DNA of 64,000 nucleotides from Marinomonas lutimaris (GTDB lineage: Bacteria > Pseudomonadota > Gammaproteobacteria > Pseudomonadales > Marinomonadaceae), in NCBI RefSeq assembly GCF_019426345.1, contig NZ_JAHLLW010000004.1, positions 170,293-234,292 of the forward strand, written 5' to 3'. Below, one piece after another: positions 1 to 9,044 of the stretch. Numbering within the stretch: the stretch's first letter is position 1; every line of letters begins with the position of its first letter. The notes under the pieces are model-generated. The model saw only the letters and a list, made by a program, of their open reading frames with translations. It had not been told where the DNA came from and made no database searches. The position numbers and the translations under genes are program-made.

Positions 1-592
1 TTTCAAACGATGCTAAGTTGTCTTTGTAATATTCAGCGTTCGCAGAATCCAATGACACCAAGCGGGCTGTCACTGCTTTTGCCAATACTCTAGCATTGTC
101 AGGTGATAGCCAAACATGCGGATCAACACCGTCATGATGGTGGCCTTCATGACCTTCGTGCTCGTCATGATCTCCATGCTCTTCGTGATCACCATGCGCT
201 TCATGGTCGTGGTCATGATCTTCTTCAGCTTCGTCCTCATCATGATGATGTTCTTTAGCAAAGTTATGCAATGCCATACCATCCAGAGCAAGCCATTCAA
301 TTGACGACTCTTCTTTGCCTGCATTTTCAAGCGGTTTTTCTAAGAAACGCTCTAGTGACTCACCAACCCAGACGACAGTATCAGCATTGATGATTTTCTT
401 AAGATCTGAAGGGCGCATAGCAAAATCATGGGGTGATGCGGTACTAGATACGATCTGTTGAATTTCAGCTTTATCACCTGCAATCGCGGCAACAATCATA
501 GAAACAGGTTTAATACTGGTAACAATTACTGGTTTTGCCAAAGCTAGAGGAGACAGGGCAGACACACCCAACGCAAAAAGAAGTTTATTCAT
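1..592 (-). CDS. znuA: Zinc ABC transporter periplasmic binding protein ZnuA (3' part outside the window)
   Basis: This is the N-terminal 197 residues of a high-affinity zinc-binding lipocalin-like cluster A-I periplasmic protein, which hands Zn2+ to the ZnuBC permease. The ATG at 592 opens a signal peptide (MNKLLFALGVSALSPLALA). Then come the family motifs TSIKPV, the ligand-bearing SPHDF, and WVGESLE. A charged loop very rich in His, Asp and Glu follows (about 40 residues, encoded at roughly 131-250), and then DPHVWLSPDNA with another zinc-ligand His. The His-rich loop is typical of ZnuA and is thought to gather zinc. The frame is open to base 1, so the C-terminal half is missing only because the window ends. 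A Zur-like palindrome lies just upstream. No znuB or znuC is visible here; they may lie elsewhere or beyond the left edge. Confidence 0.93.
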   Translation of the reverse strand, partial: MNKLLFALGVSALSPLALAKPVIVTSIKPVSMIVAAIAGDKAEIQQIVSSTASPHDFAMRPSDLKKIINADTVVWVGESLERFLEKPLENAGKEESSIEWLALDGMALHNFAKEHHHDEDEAEEDHDHDHEAHGDHEEHGDHDEHEGHEGHHHDGVDPHVWLSPDNARVLAKAVTARLVSLDSANAEYYKDNLASFE

Positions 593-613
593 TATTTAAT
601 ACCGTTAAATTAA

Positions 614-628
614 TGTTATAACGTAACA
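614..628. promoter_or_regulatory. Candidate Zur operator upstream of znuA
   Basis: The 15-base imperfect palindrome TGTTATAACGTAACA lies 22 bases upstream of the znuA start. It resembles the AT-rich GTTATA/TAACA half-sites of gammaproteobacterial Zur boxes. Position and target fit zinc repression; this is inferred from pattern only. Confidence 0.5.
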
Positions 629-637
629 ATACGATAT

Positions 638-680
638 AAAAAAAAGAGATTCAAGCAGTTTGGCTTAAATCTCTTTTTTT
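638..680 (-). terminator. Rho-independent terminator of astE
   Basis: An A-run, an AAGAGATT arm, a short loop and a matching AATCTCTT arm followed by a T-run form a hairpin between astE and znuA. It reads on both strands, but only the minus strand carries a gene that ends here (astE, stop at 701). It separates astE from the zinc-controlled znuA promoter. Confidence 0.75.
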
Positions 681-700
681 ACACACGAAACAAGTTTGAC

Positions 701-1717
701 TTAACTTAACTGTAAATCGCCAAGCCCTACTGGTCTAACCATCAAGCCTGCGCGCTGCCCAATAGGAAGATTGGTGTTAGGAAATACAATCGCATCTCCT
801 GTTTGCTTAATGTAGTAATCACTTTTATCAGAATGAGCCATGCGATAACCAGCCTCAAACTGAGTAAAGTTTTTTACATCGCCGGCAATACTGAGCTCAT
901 AACTGTCGTCGTCTTTTATCAAGCTGTCTAATACACGAAATACATGCAAACTAGACAAGGAAGATTGCGCTAAAACGCCCTTTTCCAGCAATAGAGTCAA
1001 ACTGGCTTCAAGATCGGCAAAACGCGACAAATCATTTTCACCAAACGGATACACTTTCCCAAGTTCTACCGTAAAAGCATGAGCACCATGCACGGCATAA
1101 CTATAGTACGAGAAGGTTGTTGTTGGTTGATGCGACAATAAAACAGCATCAATGCCACTTGCAGCCAAGAACGCCAATTGATCTTTATTATAAATGGCAT
1201 TTTCAACATAGGGATAAACGACAAATTTTTCATGAACAGAACCACGAATCGCAGTATGTAAATCGTAATGCAGTTTTACTTGATCCGTTTTATTTTCAGT
1301 AAGCGAATAGAAGTCGCAAACTGCTTGTTCTAGGCGCTTTGCTCTCTTAGCTTCAAAGCCAGCGTATTCTTGCCAAGCACCACGAAATAAACGATTCAGG
1401 TTCACATCGCAAAAGCGTTTTGCCAAATTTGCAGCGACAGGATTACCAACTAATATTAGCAGCCGAATATTTAATGGGATCGTACCGTCTAAAATCGCGG
1501 TGACCAATTTATTTACTAACTCAATCGGTCCGGTCTCATTACCATGTACACCAACAGACAATACAAGGCTAGTCGCACTAGATTGCTTAGGCTCAAGGCG
1601 TAGAATCCCTGTATCTTCAACAAAACCTAGACCACTTGGAAAAGAAACTTCAAAAGGCGCAATACCATCTTGGTGTGCAAGTGTTAAGGCTAAAAAATCA
1701 TTGTTTAAAATGGACAT
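701..1717 (-). CDS. astE: Succinylglutamate desuccinylase AstE
   Basis: This enzyme catalyses the last step of the arginine succinyltransferase pathway, hydrolysing N-succinylglutamate to succinate and glutamate in the cytoplasm. It belongs to the AstE/AspA zinc carboxypeptidase-like family. The zinc-site motif GVHGNETGP lies near residue 60, followed by the DVNLNRLFRG motif and the HYDLHTAIRG motif carrying the third ligand. The protein has 338 residues from the ATG at 1717 (E. coli AstE is 322). A TTG four codons upstream also has purine-rich sequence before it, but the ATG is the more ordinary start. The gene stands alone; the other ast/aru genes (astA, astD, astB) are not in the window. 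An AstC/ArgD-type aminotransferase at 15229 may serve the same pathway. Confidence 0.9.
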   Translation of the reverse strand: MSILNNDFLALTLAHQDGIAPFEVSFPSGLGFVEDTGILRLEPKQSSATSLVLSVGVHGNETGPIELVNKLVTAILDGTIPLNIRLLILVGNPVAANLAKRFCDVNLNRLFRGAWQEYAGFEAKRAKRLEQAVCDFYSLTENKTDQVKLHYDLHTAIRGSVHEKFVVYPYVENAIYNKDQLAFLAASGIDAVLLSHQPTTTFSYYSYAVHGAHAFTVELGKVYPFGENDLSRFADLEASLTLLLEKGVLAQSSLSSLHVFRVLDSLIKDDDSYELSIAGDVKNFTQFEAGYRMAHSDKSDYYIKQTGDAIVFPNTNLPIGQRAGLMVRPVGLGDLQLS

Positions 1718-1990
1718 CTTTCCTACCAACTTCCCCTATCAATTTCATGGCAAAATACAGCCTAAAAGCAAGCACCTATGATACCGTTTTCCATCAAATA
1801 ATAAGGTAAATAATGTCAGGCCGTACATAATACGCAAAAATAGGTCGCTTTTTCGACACCTTATGTTCTCAAGCAGGCCTATTATCTTAGGCTATTCCCT
1901 TTTCTTTAATACCCAAGAAGGCTTTTCTTTCAAGACAAATGCCGATACCCTTTTGCTTTCTACCAGATTCACTTTTAAATTGAGTATTTT

Positions 1991-2527
1991 ATGCCCGAAA
2001 ATGACGAAGTCATTATCTTAGTCGACAAAAACAACAAGATAATTGGCGATGTGCCGCGACACTTAATGAATTTTGGCAGAGATTACCATCGTGTCACTTA
2101 TATTTTGGTGTTCAACAAGGTCGGAAATTTACTCATTCAAAAACGAACTGATGACAAAGCTTTTTGCCCAGGCTTCTACGGCGTAACAACGGGTGGCGTG
2201 GTTGAAAAAGGCGAATCTTATATCGATTCGGCCCACAGAGAACTTCAAGAAGAACTAGGCTTCGATGCACCACTCGAAAGCCAAGGCGTTTTTTTTACCG
2301 AGGGCGAAGGATTCAAAATATGGGGCAAGATATTTACTTGCCACTATGATGCAGCGATACATGGTGAGCTGACATTGCAGCCCAAAGAAGTCGCTTCTGT
2401 CCATGAAATGAGCATCGACAGCATACTAAATAACTCAGAAAAGATGCCATTTACACCCGACTCGCTTAGTGCATTACAGCACTATGCAAACAAACTTACT
2501 CAACCTCAGATTGATGATCCGCTTTAG
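1991..2527 (+). CDS. Nudix hydrolase, YfcD-like
   Basis: This is a 178-residue protein with one Nudix domain, predicted to hydrolyse a nucleoside diphosphate linked to another moiety. The Nudix box is complete: GGVVEKGESYIDSAHRELQE followed by ELGF, which gives the G-x5-E-x7-REUxEExGU pattern with all metal-binding glutamates near residues 76-98. The N-terminal part (EVIILVDKNNKIIG and HRVTYILVFN) resembles E. coli YfcD and the IPP-isomerase-like Nudix subgroup, whose substrates are not well settled. The last 14 bases overlap the start of the next gene, so the two are probably co-translated. The exact substrate cannot be read from the sequence. Confidence 0.85.
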   Translation: MPENDEVIILVDKNNKIIGDVPRHLMNFGRDYHRVTYILVFNKVGNLLIQKRTDDKAFCPGFYGVTTGGVVEKGESYIDSAHRELQEELGFDAPLESQGVFFTEGEGFKIWGKIFTCHYDAAIHGELTLQPKEVASVHEMSIDSILNNSEKMPFTPDSLSALQHYANKLTQPQIDDPL

Positions 2528-3296
2528 TCCTTTTTGGCTACTAACCTTCTTTATCTCCTCACTCGCCTTGAGTGAGGAGCGCTGGCAGAACGATGCTTAT
2601 ATCCAAGACAGTTTTATTAAAATTGCCTTGGAACGAGAATACAAAGAAACCAAATACCCTAAATTAATCCGCTGGAACAAACCTATTAAGCTGTTCTTTG
2701 AAAGTGACAGTGGTGATGCCAACCTGCAAAAAGAATTACTCAGTGTTCACGCCCAACACCTTGCCCATATCACTGGCCTGCCCATCGACTTTACCAATGA
2801 TCCTAAACAAGCCAATATTTTTGTTATCTTCACCACCTACGACAATATCGAAAACAAAGTCAGGCAATATATTGGCGATCCAGAAAAAATTCGCGCGGCA
2901 CTTAACGAAGCTATTTGCTTAGGCAATTTCAGTCGCAATGGCAAATACGAGATAATCAAGGGAAGTATTATTATCCCTGTCGACTATGCACGCAGAAAAG
3001 CACGTTTTTTGGATTGTATCGTTGAGGAAATAACTCAATTACTAGGGCTACCGAATGACTCTAACGATGTTTTTCCATCTGTGTTTAACGATGTCAGCGT
3101 AGATACCTATCTTAGTCCACTGGATTATTTACTGCTTAAAGCCCTCTATTCCTCTCATCTCAAACCTGGAATGGACGTCGCACAAACAAAAGCCGCCTTC
3201 CCCAAGGTTCTAGCCGAGCTACACTCCAATAAAGACATAGAAAATGCGGCTCAGCGTGTCCAAAAATATAGTCTTAAAACCTATCTAGGTGATTGA
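2514..3296 (+). CDS. Exported DUF2927-family protein
   Basis: A 260-residue protein starting at the ATG at 2514 inside the 3' end of the Nudix gene. It has a hydrophobic signal peptide (MIRFSPFWLLTFFISSLALS), so it is probably periplasmic or a membrane-anchored exported protein. The body fits the DUF2927 pattern: an early IRWNKPIKLFFE strand, a central segment with two cysteines (EAICLGNF and FLDCIVEEITQLLGLPND), and the late LSPLDYLLLKALYSSHLKPGM. The segment IVEEITQLLGLPND resembles the EE-x-x-Q-x-x-G-L part of known DUF2927 members, which look distantly metalloprotease-like, although a canonical HExxH is absent. The function is unknown. A longer upstream start (2469) would destroy the signal peptide and was rejected. 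Confidence 0.7.
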   Translation: MIRFSPFWLLTFFISSLALSEERWQNDAYIQDSFIKIALEREYKETKYPKLIRWNKPIKLFFESDSGDANLQKELLSVHAQHLAHITGLPIDFTNDPKQANIFVIFTTYDNIENKVRQYIGDPEKIRAALNEAICLGNFSRNGKYEIIKGSIIIPVDYARRKARFLDCIVEEITQLLGLPNDSNDVFPSVFNDVSVDTYLSPLDYLLLKALYSSHLKPGMDVAQTKAAFPKVLAELHSNKDIENAAQRVQKYSLKTYLGD

Positions 3297-3517
3297 CCAT
3301 CCTAGGAAATAAACAATCACCTAGAGACCTTTACTCAAAGCTATCTGCAAGCACCGCAACCTTAAAAAGCACTCAAATAGCCATTAGCAAACCCTGCCAT
3401 AGATCAATAATATTAGCCTTTTCAACAACCATCTCATAAATTGTACTTATTCACTCTGCTTTTCCTGCCCAACTTAGGTAAAATGCGCCAACTGAAAATT
3501 TATATCGGAGAGTCCTA

Positions 3518-4618
3518 ATGTTTCCAGAGCTCAAAAATGACCGCTTCTTGCGCGCATTACTCAAACAACCAGTCGATACAACACCTGTATGGATGATGAG
3601 ACAAGCCGGACGCTATTTACCAGAGTATCGTGCCAGCCGCGCCACAGCCGGAGACTTTTTGAGCCTTTGCAAAAACGATGCGTTCGCTTGCGAAGTAACA
3701 CTTCAGCCACTTAAACGCTATGACCTAGACGCAGCTATTTTGTTCTCTGACATACTCACCATTCCCGATGCAATGGGTCTAGGCTTGTATTTTGAAACGG
3801 GAGAAGGCCCTAAATTCAGGCACACGATTCGGAACAAAGCCGATGTCGATGCCATCCCAGTAACGACTGCGAATGACTTAGGTTATGTCATGAAAGCTGT
3901 GACTACGATCCGCCATGCCCTGAACGGCGATGTGCCACTGATCGGCTTTTCCGGTAGCCCATGGACGCTAGCAACTTACATGGTCGAAGGTGGTTCGAGT
4001 AAAGACTTTCGTCATATCAAAGCCATGATGTATCGCTCTCCTGAAACCTTACACGCGCTATTAGACAAACTGGCTAAATCCGTTACAGCGTATCTGAACG
4101 GTCAAATTTTAGCTGGCGCACAAGCGCTGCAAATTTTCGATACTTGGGGTGGTGTGTTAAGCGGCCCTATGTACCAACAGTTCTCTTTGCTCTACATGAA
4201 GCAAATCCTAGATGGCCTTATTCGTGTACACGAAGGCAAAAGAATTCCCGTTATTTTATTCACTAAAAATGGCGGTCAATGGCTAGAAAACATGGCCGCA
4301 ACGGGACCTGACGCACTTGGTTTAGATTGGACAACAGATATTGCAGAAGCGCGTGCTCGCGTTGGGGATAAAGTAGCACTACAGGGAAATATTGACCCTT
4401 GCGTACTTTACGCTGGCAAAGATGTCATCGAACGTGAAGTCGAAAACGTATTGTCTGGCTTCGGCACAGGCAGCGGTCATGTATTTAACCTAGGTCACGG
4501 CATTCACCAGTTTGTAAATCCTGATCACCCTAAATACTTAATCGATGCGGTTCATGAGTTAGGACAAAAATACCACGAACCTAAGTATGACGACTTAGAC
4601 GCATTAAATGGTCTTTAA
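3518..4618 (+). CDS. hemE: Uroporphyrinogen III decarboxylase HemE
   Basis: HemE removes four carboxyl groups from uroporphyrinogen III to give coproporphyrinogen III, a cytoplasmic step of haem synthesis. The 366-residue length matches the family (about 355). The N-terminal signature [16 protein letters not shown] supplies the catalytic arginines, and [16 protein letters not shown] carries the key aspartate. [26 protein letters not shown] and GNIDPCVL are further conserved segments, and the C-terminal [14 protein letters not shown] holds the active-site His region. A GGAG motif seven bases before the ATG supports the start. A strong hairpin follows, and the gene appears monocistronic. Confidence 0.97.
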   Translation: MFPELKNDRFLRALLKQPVDTTPVWMMRQAGRYLPEYRASRATAGDFLSLCKNDAFACEVTLQPLKRYDLDAAILFSDILTIPDAMGLGLYFETGEGPKFRHTIRNKADVDAIPVTTANDLGYVMKAVTTIRHALNGDVPLIGFSGSPWTLATYMVEGGSSKDFRHIKAMMYRSPETLHALLDKLAKSVTAYLNGQILAGAQALQIFDTWGGVLSGPMYQQFSLLYMKQILDGLIRVHEGKRIPVILFTKNGGQWLENMAATGPDALGLDWTTDIAEARARVGDKVALQGNIDPCVLYAGKDVIEREVENVLSGFGTGSGHVFNLGHGIHQFVNPDHPKYLIDAVHELGQKYHEPKYDDLDALNGL

Positions 4619-4653
4619 GATCAGGTAACTGACAAGAAATAGTATTTTGTCGC

Positions 4654-4688
4654 AAAGACCTTTGCCTAAATCCCAAGCAAAGGTCTTT
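4654..4688. terminator. Bidirectional terminator between hemE and the convergent unknown gene
   Basis: The perfect 12-base arms AAAGACCTTTGC and GCAAAGGTCTTT flank an 11-base loop. hemE ends 36 bases before it, and the convergent gene ends at 4695. Confidence 0.85.
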
Positions 4689-4694
4689 GTAAAT

Positions 4695-5063
4695 TTACGC
4701 TACCAAGGTTTCAAAACCCTGTATACATAACACTTCAGCACTCTTCTTCTGTTTTTTCCAAATACCATCTGACGCCATCACTAAACTATCGAAAGCCTCG
4801 TTCACATAACAACATATATGATCGATACCACGCCAGTCGAGCCAAGACAACCTTCCTAATACCTCCCCACCAGTAAGTGGAATCAGCACTAACCTCAATT
4901 GCAGATTGCTACTCACACCTTTGACTTGATAGCAAGCCACGCTTTGAGGCGAAGACACACTGGATAATTGCACACCCGCTTGATGAGATAATAAAGCGTC
5001 TATGTGAGCAAAAAAAGACTCAGAGCCCGCTCTAAAATACTCGCTTGATGTTATTTTTTTCAT
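4695..5063 (-). CDS. Conserved-looking hypothetical protein, 122 residues
   Basis: I do not recognise this protein. It starts at the ATG at 5063, with GGAG eight bases upstream. A GTG three codons earlier is a less likely start. It has no signal peptide, membrane segment or metal motif. The composition is ordinary for a folded cytosolic protein: the N-terminal half is mixed alpha (EYFRAGSESFFAHIDALLSH), then come alternating hydrophobic strands (LQLRLVLIPLTGG, RLSWLDWRG). It sits between the hemE terminator and the divergent glnK, and shares the 178-base upstream region with glnK. Codon use resembles its neighbours. It is probably real because of the good ribosome site and the facing terminator. 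Confidence 0.6.
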   Translation of the reverse strand: MKKITSSEYFRAGSESFFAHIDALLSHQAGVQLSSVSSPQSVACYQVKGVSSNLQLRLVLIPLTGGEVLGRLSWLDWRGIDHICCYVNEAFDSLVMASDGIWKKQKKSAEVLCIQGFETLVA

Positions 5064-5166
5064 TTCAAGCACTCCATTCCTGTGAAGATATGTTCACTAA
5101 ATGTAGATCATAATCATCGAGCCTGTGGCGACTTTTACAATAGAGTGGTATTTTTAGACTAAATAA

Positions 5167-5580
<414 letters not shown>

Positions 5581-5610
5581 GCTATCACCAAAACATCAAG
5601 ATAATAAAAT

Positions 5611-5641
5611 AAAAAAGAGGCTAATAAAAAGCCTCTTTTTT
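5611..5641. terminator. Bidirectional terminator, glnK / aotM
   Basis: AAAAAAGAGGCT, a short AT loop and AGCCTCTTTTTT lie between the convergent glnK (ends 5580) and the transporter operon (ends 5667). A- and T-runs on both sides make it usable in both directions. Confidence 0.88.
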
Positions 5642-5666
5642 ATTTAAGTACCAATGTCCCACAAAG

Positions 5667-6377
5667 CTAACCCTTGTCAGGAACCTTGATAGATAACGTA
5701 CCCAAATAGCGGTTTTGACGCTGCTCTATTTGGCGAAAAATAGCAATAATCACGATACTAATCACCAAATAGATAGCACCTGCCGCCAAGAAAATCTCCA
5801 TCGGCGTATAGGTTCTTGCAATGATAGTTCGTGCCATGCCAGTTAAATCCAAAATGGTAATGGTACTGGCTAATGCACTGCCTTTTAGCATCAAGATAAT
5901 CTCGTTGCCATAAGCTGGTAATACAATGCCAAACGCACGTGGTAACAAGACACGCCGGTACATCTGAAACTTCGTCATGCCAATTACTTTACATGCCTCA
6001 ACTTCCCCTTGTGGAATTGCCTGAATCGCGCCACGGAAGATCTCAGCCGTATAAGCAGAGGTATTTAGCGTAAAGGCGATAATGGCACACCAAAAAGGCT
6101 CTCTCAATACCGGCCAAAGGAAACTTTCTCGCACTGCATCAAATTGTGATGCGCCGTAATACACCAAAAAGATCTGCACTAGCAGGGGCGTTCCACGAAA
6201 GAAAAAGATATAAGCAAAAGGCACTGCTCTAATCCATGCAACCGGTGAAATCCTTGCTAACGCAATCGGCAAAGCAAAAACACCACCTAGTACAATAGAA
6301 ATAAGCACTAACTGAAGACTGACCCAAGCCCCTTCAAGTAAACGGGGAAAATATTCAACAACAACTGAAAAATCCAT
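5667..6377 (-). CDS. aotM: Basic amino-acid (arginine/ornithine type) ABC transporter permease AotM/HisM
   Basis: A 236-residue inner-membrane permease of the polar amino-acid (His/Glu/Gln/Arg/opine) family. Hydrophobic stretches include LVLISIVLGGVFALPIALA near the N terminus and AGAIYLVISIVIIAIF near the C terminus. The FFRGTPLLVQIFLVYYG segment is a hallmark of HisM/AotM-type subunits. The EAA loop reads GEVEACKVIGMTKFQMYRRVLLP and contacts the ATPase. It is the last gene of the transporter operon, three bases after aotQ. The arginine/ornithine specificity is inferred from similarity and from the neighbouring ArgR-type regulator; lysine or histidine transport is possible. Confidence 0.85.
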   Translation of the reverse strand: MDFSVVVEYFPRLLEGAWVSLQLVLISIVLGGVFALPIALARISPVAWIRAVPFAYIFFFRGTPLLVQIFLVYYGASQFDAVRESFLWPVLREPFWCAIIAFTLNTSAYTAEIFRGAIQAIPQGEVEACKVIGMTKFQMYRRVLLPRAFGIVLPAYGNEIILMLKGSALASTITILDLTGMARTIIARTYTPMEIFLAAGAIYLVISIVIIAIFRQIEQRQNRYLGTLSIKVPDKG

Positions 6378-6380
6378 ACA

Positions 6381-7070
6381 TTATCCCCTAGTCAAACCAC
6401 GGCTCGCTCGTTTTTCCATATAGGAAACGAACACCATAGAGATAATGGTTAAAGCCAAATACATAAATGCTGCCACCAAATAAAACAGGAACGCTTGCTT
6501 GGTACTGCTTACAGCAATATTTGCCTTACGCATAATATCGTCTAGCCCGACAACAGATACCAAGGCGGTATCTTTTAGCAAAACCAGAAATAAATTCCCT
6601 AGCCCAGGCAGTGCAATTCGCCATACCTGCGGCAAAATAATACGGTAGAACTTTCGAATTGGCCCCATCCCTAAAGCGATTGCCGCTTCATGCTGCCCTT
6701 TCGGAATAGATTGTAAGGCGCCACGAAACACTTCTGTCGCATAGGCACCAAACGTCAAGCCAAGTGCGGTCACACCCGCTGCAAACGCGCCCACTTCAAT
6801 ATATTCGTCGTAACCAAATAAACCGGCTATCGCCATCAAAACACTGGTGGCACCAAAATAAATAATAAGCACGGTTAGGAGCTCAGGAATACCACGAATA
6901 ATAGTGGTGTAACCATTAGCGATCCATCGGATAACTGCGATAGAGGATAATTTAGCAGAGGCGCCTAATAATCCCAGAATCAAACCAACAAACAGCGAAG
7001 CCAGCGCTAGCTCTAAGGTAACAACAGCACCTTGCAGCAGCTGATCACCGAATCCATGAAGATCAATCAT
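6381..7070 (-). CDS. aotQ: Basic amino-acid ABC transporter permease AotQ/HisQ
   Basis: A 229-residue partner permease. The N terminus MIDLHGFGDQLLQGAVVTLELALAS is typical of HisQ/AotQ. It is followed by the TTIIRGIPELLTVLIIYFG segment and an EAA loop GQHEAAIALGMGPIRKFYRIILP. It pairs with AotM to form the heterodimeric channel. The start at 7070 is an ATG. It is separated from the binding-protein gene by a 75-base gap holding a hairpin, which would reduce permease expression relative to the binding protein. Confidence 0.87.
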   Translation of the reverse strand: MIDLHGFGDQLLQGAVVTLELALASLFVGLILGLLGASAKLSSIAVIRWIANGYTTIIRGIPELLTVLIIYFGATSVLMAIAGLFGYDEYIEVGAFAAGVTALGLTFGAYATEVFRGALQSIPKGQHEAAIALGMGPIRKFYRIILPQVWRIALPGLGNLFLVLLKDTALVSVVGLDDIMRKANIAVSSTKQAFLFYLVAAFMYLALTIISMVFVSYMEKRASRGLTRG

Positions 7071-7099
7071 AGTTTTTTCTCAGAGTAAGCTTAAAGTAG

Positions 7100-7127
7100 G
7101 TTTCTCAGCGCAATAGCGCCGAGAAAC
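7100..7127 (-). terminator. Intercistronic hairpin downstream of aotJ
   Basis: Twelve-base arms (GTTTCTCAGCGC / GCGCCGAGAAAC, one mismatch, AATA loop) lie between the binding-protein and permease genes with no long T-run. This is the usual place for an mRNA-stabilising or partial-termination hairpin that keeps the binding protein in excess. Confidence 0.65.
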
Positions 7128-7145
7128 TCTAAGAAATATCTACAC

Positions 7146-7904
7146 TTAGTAGATAGAGAACGGGAAGTATTTAGCATTGATTTTCTGGTAGGTACCGTCA
7201 GCCAAAATAGCATCAAGCGCTTTATTCAATTTCGCTTTTAGCTTGTCATCACCCTTACGAATAGCAATGGCAATGTTGTCAGTTTTCATGAAAGCATCAC
7301 CTTTGAATTCAAATTTAGAACCGCTTTCTGATGTTTTCAACCAGTTATAAGTTGGCAACTCATCAGATAGAACGATGTCTAAGCGACCAGAAATAAGATC
7401 TAGATAAACGTTATCTTGGTTATCGTAGAATTTTAGGTTCGCTTTACCAGCAAAGTTATCTTCAAGATATTGAGCGCCCAGAGTCGCACGCTGCGCACCA
7501 ATAGTTTTTCCGTCCAGTTTAGCAAGATCAAATGTTTCACCAACGCGCCCCATGAAACGCAAACCGCCTGAATAATATTTATTAGTGAAATCGACAACTT
7601 TCAAACGGTCTTCAGTAATAGACATAGACGCAATGATCGCATCAAATTTGCGAACTTTAAGCCCTGGAATCAAACCATCCCAATCCTGAGTTAAGATTTC
7701 GCAATCAGCTTCCATTTTTGCACACAATGCGCGAGCGATATCAACATCAAAACCTTGTGGCTTACCTGCTTCATCAATAAAGTTAAACGGTGCCCAAGCC
7801 CCTTCCGTTACGAAACGAACTTTATCTGCCGCTTGTACAGAAACAGCTGACAATGCCGCTGTTAACAACAACGCTGATCCCAAAACCATTTTTTTCAATT
7901 TCAT
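7146..7904 (-). CDS. aotJ: Periplasmic lysine/arginine/ornithine-type binding protein AotJ
   Basis: A 252-residue type II periplasmic solute-binding protein (SBP family 3). The signal peptide ends in VSVQA-AD. Binding-pocket motifs follow the LAO/ArgT pattern: EGAWAPFNFIDEAGKPQGFDVDIARALC, QDWDGLIPGLKVRKFDAIIASMSIT, and the C-lobe GRLDIVLSDELPTYNWL. Two cysteines near residues 61 and 68 match the disulphide of LAO-binding proteins. The upstream neighbour is the ATPase gene and the downstream ones are the permeases. Arginine/ornithine is the likely ligand, but lysine or histidine cannot be excluded by eye. Confidence 0.88.
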   Translation of the reverse strand: MKLKKMVLGSALLLTAALSAVSVQAADKVRFVTEGAWAPFNFIDEAGKPQGFDVDIARALCAKMEADCEILTQDWDGLIPGLKVRKFDAIIASMSITEDRLKVVDFTNKYYSGGLRFMGRVGETFDLAKLDGKTIGAQRATLGAQYLEDNFAGKANLKFYDNQDNVYLDLISGRLDIVLSDELPTYNWLKTSESGSKFEFKGDAFMKTDNIAIAIRKGDDKLKAKLNKALDAILADGTYQKINAKYFPFSIY

Positions 7905-7980
7905 TGTAATCCCCTTAGTGTATTTGTTTATTTAATCATTTTGTCTTTTATAGTTTATTGCTTGAATAACGAAATAATAC

Positions 7981-8748
7981 CTAAAAAACACTGGATAAAA
8001 ACGCCTTACAGCGTTCTGACTTTGGTGCGCCAAACACTTGATCAGGCGTGCCTTTTTCTTCCACCACACCCTGATGCAGAAACACAACTTCACTAGATAC
8101 TTCACGAGCAAAGTTCATTTCATGCGTCACAATAAGCATAGTACGCCCTTCTTCCGCTAAATTGCGCATAACAGTCAGCACTTCGCCAACCAACTCAGGA
8201 TCTAACGCTGATGTTGGCTCATCAAACAGAATGACTTGTGGATCCATTGCTAATGTTCTGGCGATGGCAACACGTTGCTGTTGACCACCAGATAGTTGAT
8301 TAGGATACATGTCCTTTTTCTCTGCAATACCGACTTTACGCAGCAAGTGTTCAGCGTATTCTGCAACTTCATGCTTAGGACGCTTTAAAACATGAAGAGG
8401 CCCCTCCATCACATTCTGTAAAATCGTCATGTGCGGCCATAAATTGAAGCTTTGAAAGACAAAACCAATTTGCTGGCGCATTTGAGTAAGTTGCTTCATA
8501 TTATTGGCGACTAAGTCTGATTCACCTCGAATCAAATCAAGCTTATTACCATTAAAAAGAATATCGCCTCGAGTAGGATTTTCAAGTAGGTTAACACAGC
8601 GTAAAAAAGTACTTTTACCTGAGCCACTAGAACCAAGAATTGAAATGACGTCACCATCGTAAGCTTTTAGGGAAATTCCCTTTAACACCTCAATATCACC
8701 AAACGTTTTATGGATATCAATGAGCTCTAACGCCGGGACTTTCGACAT
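7981..8748 (-). CDS. aotP: Basic amino-acid ABC transporter ATP-binding protein AotP/HisP
   Basis: A 255-residue ATPase that powers the transporter. It has Walker [12 protein letters not shown]-loop [25 protein letters not shown] signature [13 protein letters not shown], Walker [15 protein letters not shown] and the H-loop VTHEMNFA. The [10 protein letters not shown] and [11 protein letters not shown] wording is typical of the HisP/AotP clade. It is the first gene of the operon (order P-J-Q-M, different from Pseudomonas aotJQMOP). It is preceded by a 296-base region that separates it from the regulator gene. Confidence 0.92.
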   Translation of the reverse strand: MSKVPALELIDIHKTFGDIEVLKGISLKAYDGDVISILGSSGSGKSTFLRCVNLLENPTRGDILFNGNKLDLIRGESDLVANNMKQLTQMRQQIGFVFQSFNLWPHMTILQNVMEGPLHVLKRPKHEVAEYAEHLLRKVGIAEKKDMYPNQLSGGQQQRVAIARTLAMDPQVILFDEPTSALDPELVGEVLTVMRNLAEEGRTMLIVTHEMNFAREVSSEVVFLHQGVVEEKGTPDQVFGAPKSERCKAFLSSVF

Positions 8749-9044
8749 GTTTTATACCTTCTTTTATTTTATGAGAAACCATTTCACGACTACTGTGCTT
8801 GCCAATACTTTGTTAAAAATAGGCTCGAAATGCTCATTTATAACCCATAAACTCTGCTTTCTCGTCTATTTTTGTCTCGTCTTGGCTTCGCTCGTCACGT
8901 CGTGCAAAGGTCTCTATGAACTTATTATTTTTGCCGTAATAACAACGCAACTCTTAATTGGCGACTAACTAATCAAACAATCAGCTGACGCAATCAAGTA
9001 GAATACAAGAATCACGCCAAGAACAATGTAACCCGTATTTTAAG
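8749..9044 (-). promoter_or_regulatory. Upstream region of the aotPJQM operon
   Basis: No credible gene lies here; an 82-codon plus-strand open frame has no ribosome site and is low-complexity hydrophobic. On the minus strand AGTCGCCAATTAAG (8953-8966) resembles the GTCGC/AATTA element found upstream of the regulator and gdhB. The operon promoter presumably lies in this stretch; I could not fix its -35 and -10. Confidence 0.35.

Noticed and set aside
70..330. Methionine-rich open frames on both strands inside the znuA His-rich region
   Set aside because: They are out-of-frame readings of the CAT/CAC-rich loop of znuA, which has a clear signal peptide and zinc-site motifs in its own frame.
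5082..5097. GTGAA-N6-TTCAC dyad as a CRP site
   Set aside because: The spacing between TGTGA and TCAC is eight bases rather than six, so it does not fit CRP.
8720..8968. An 82-codon plus-strand frame upstream of aotP
   Set aside because: No ribosome site, overlaps the aotP start, hydrophobic and low-complexity; it lies in the expected promoter region.
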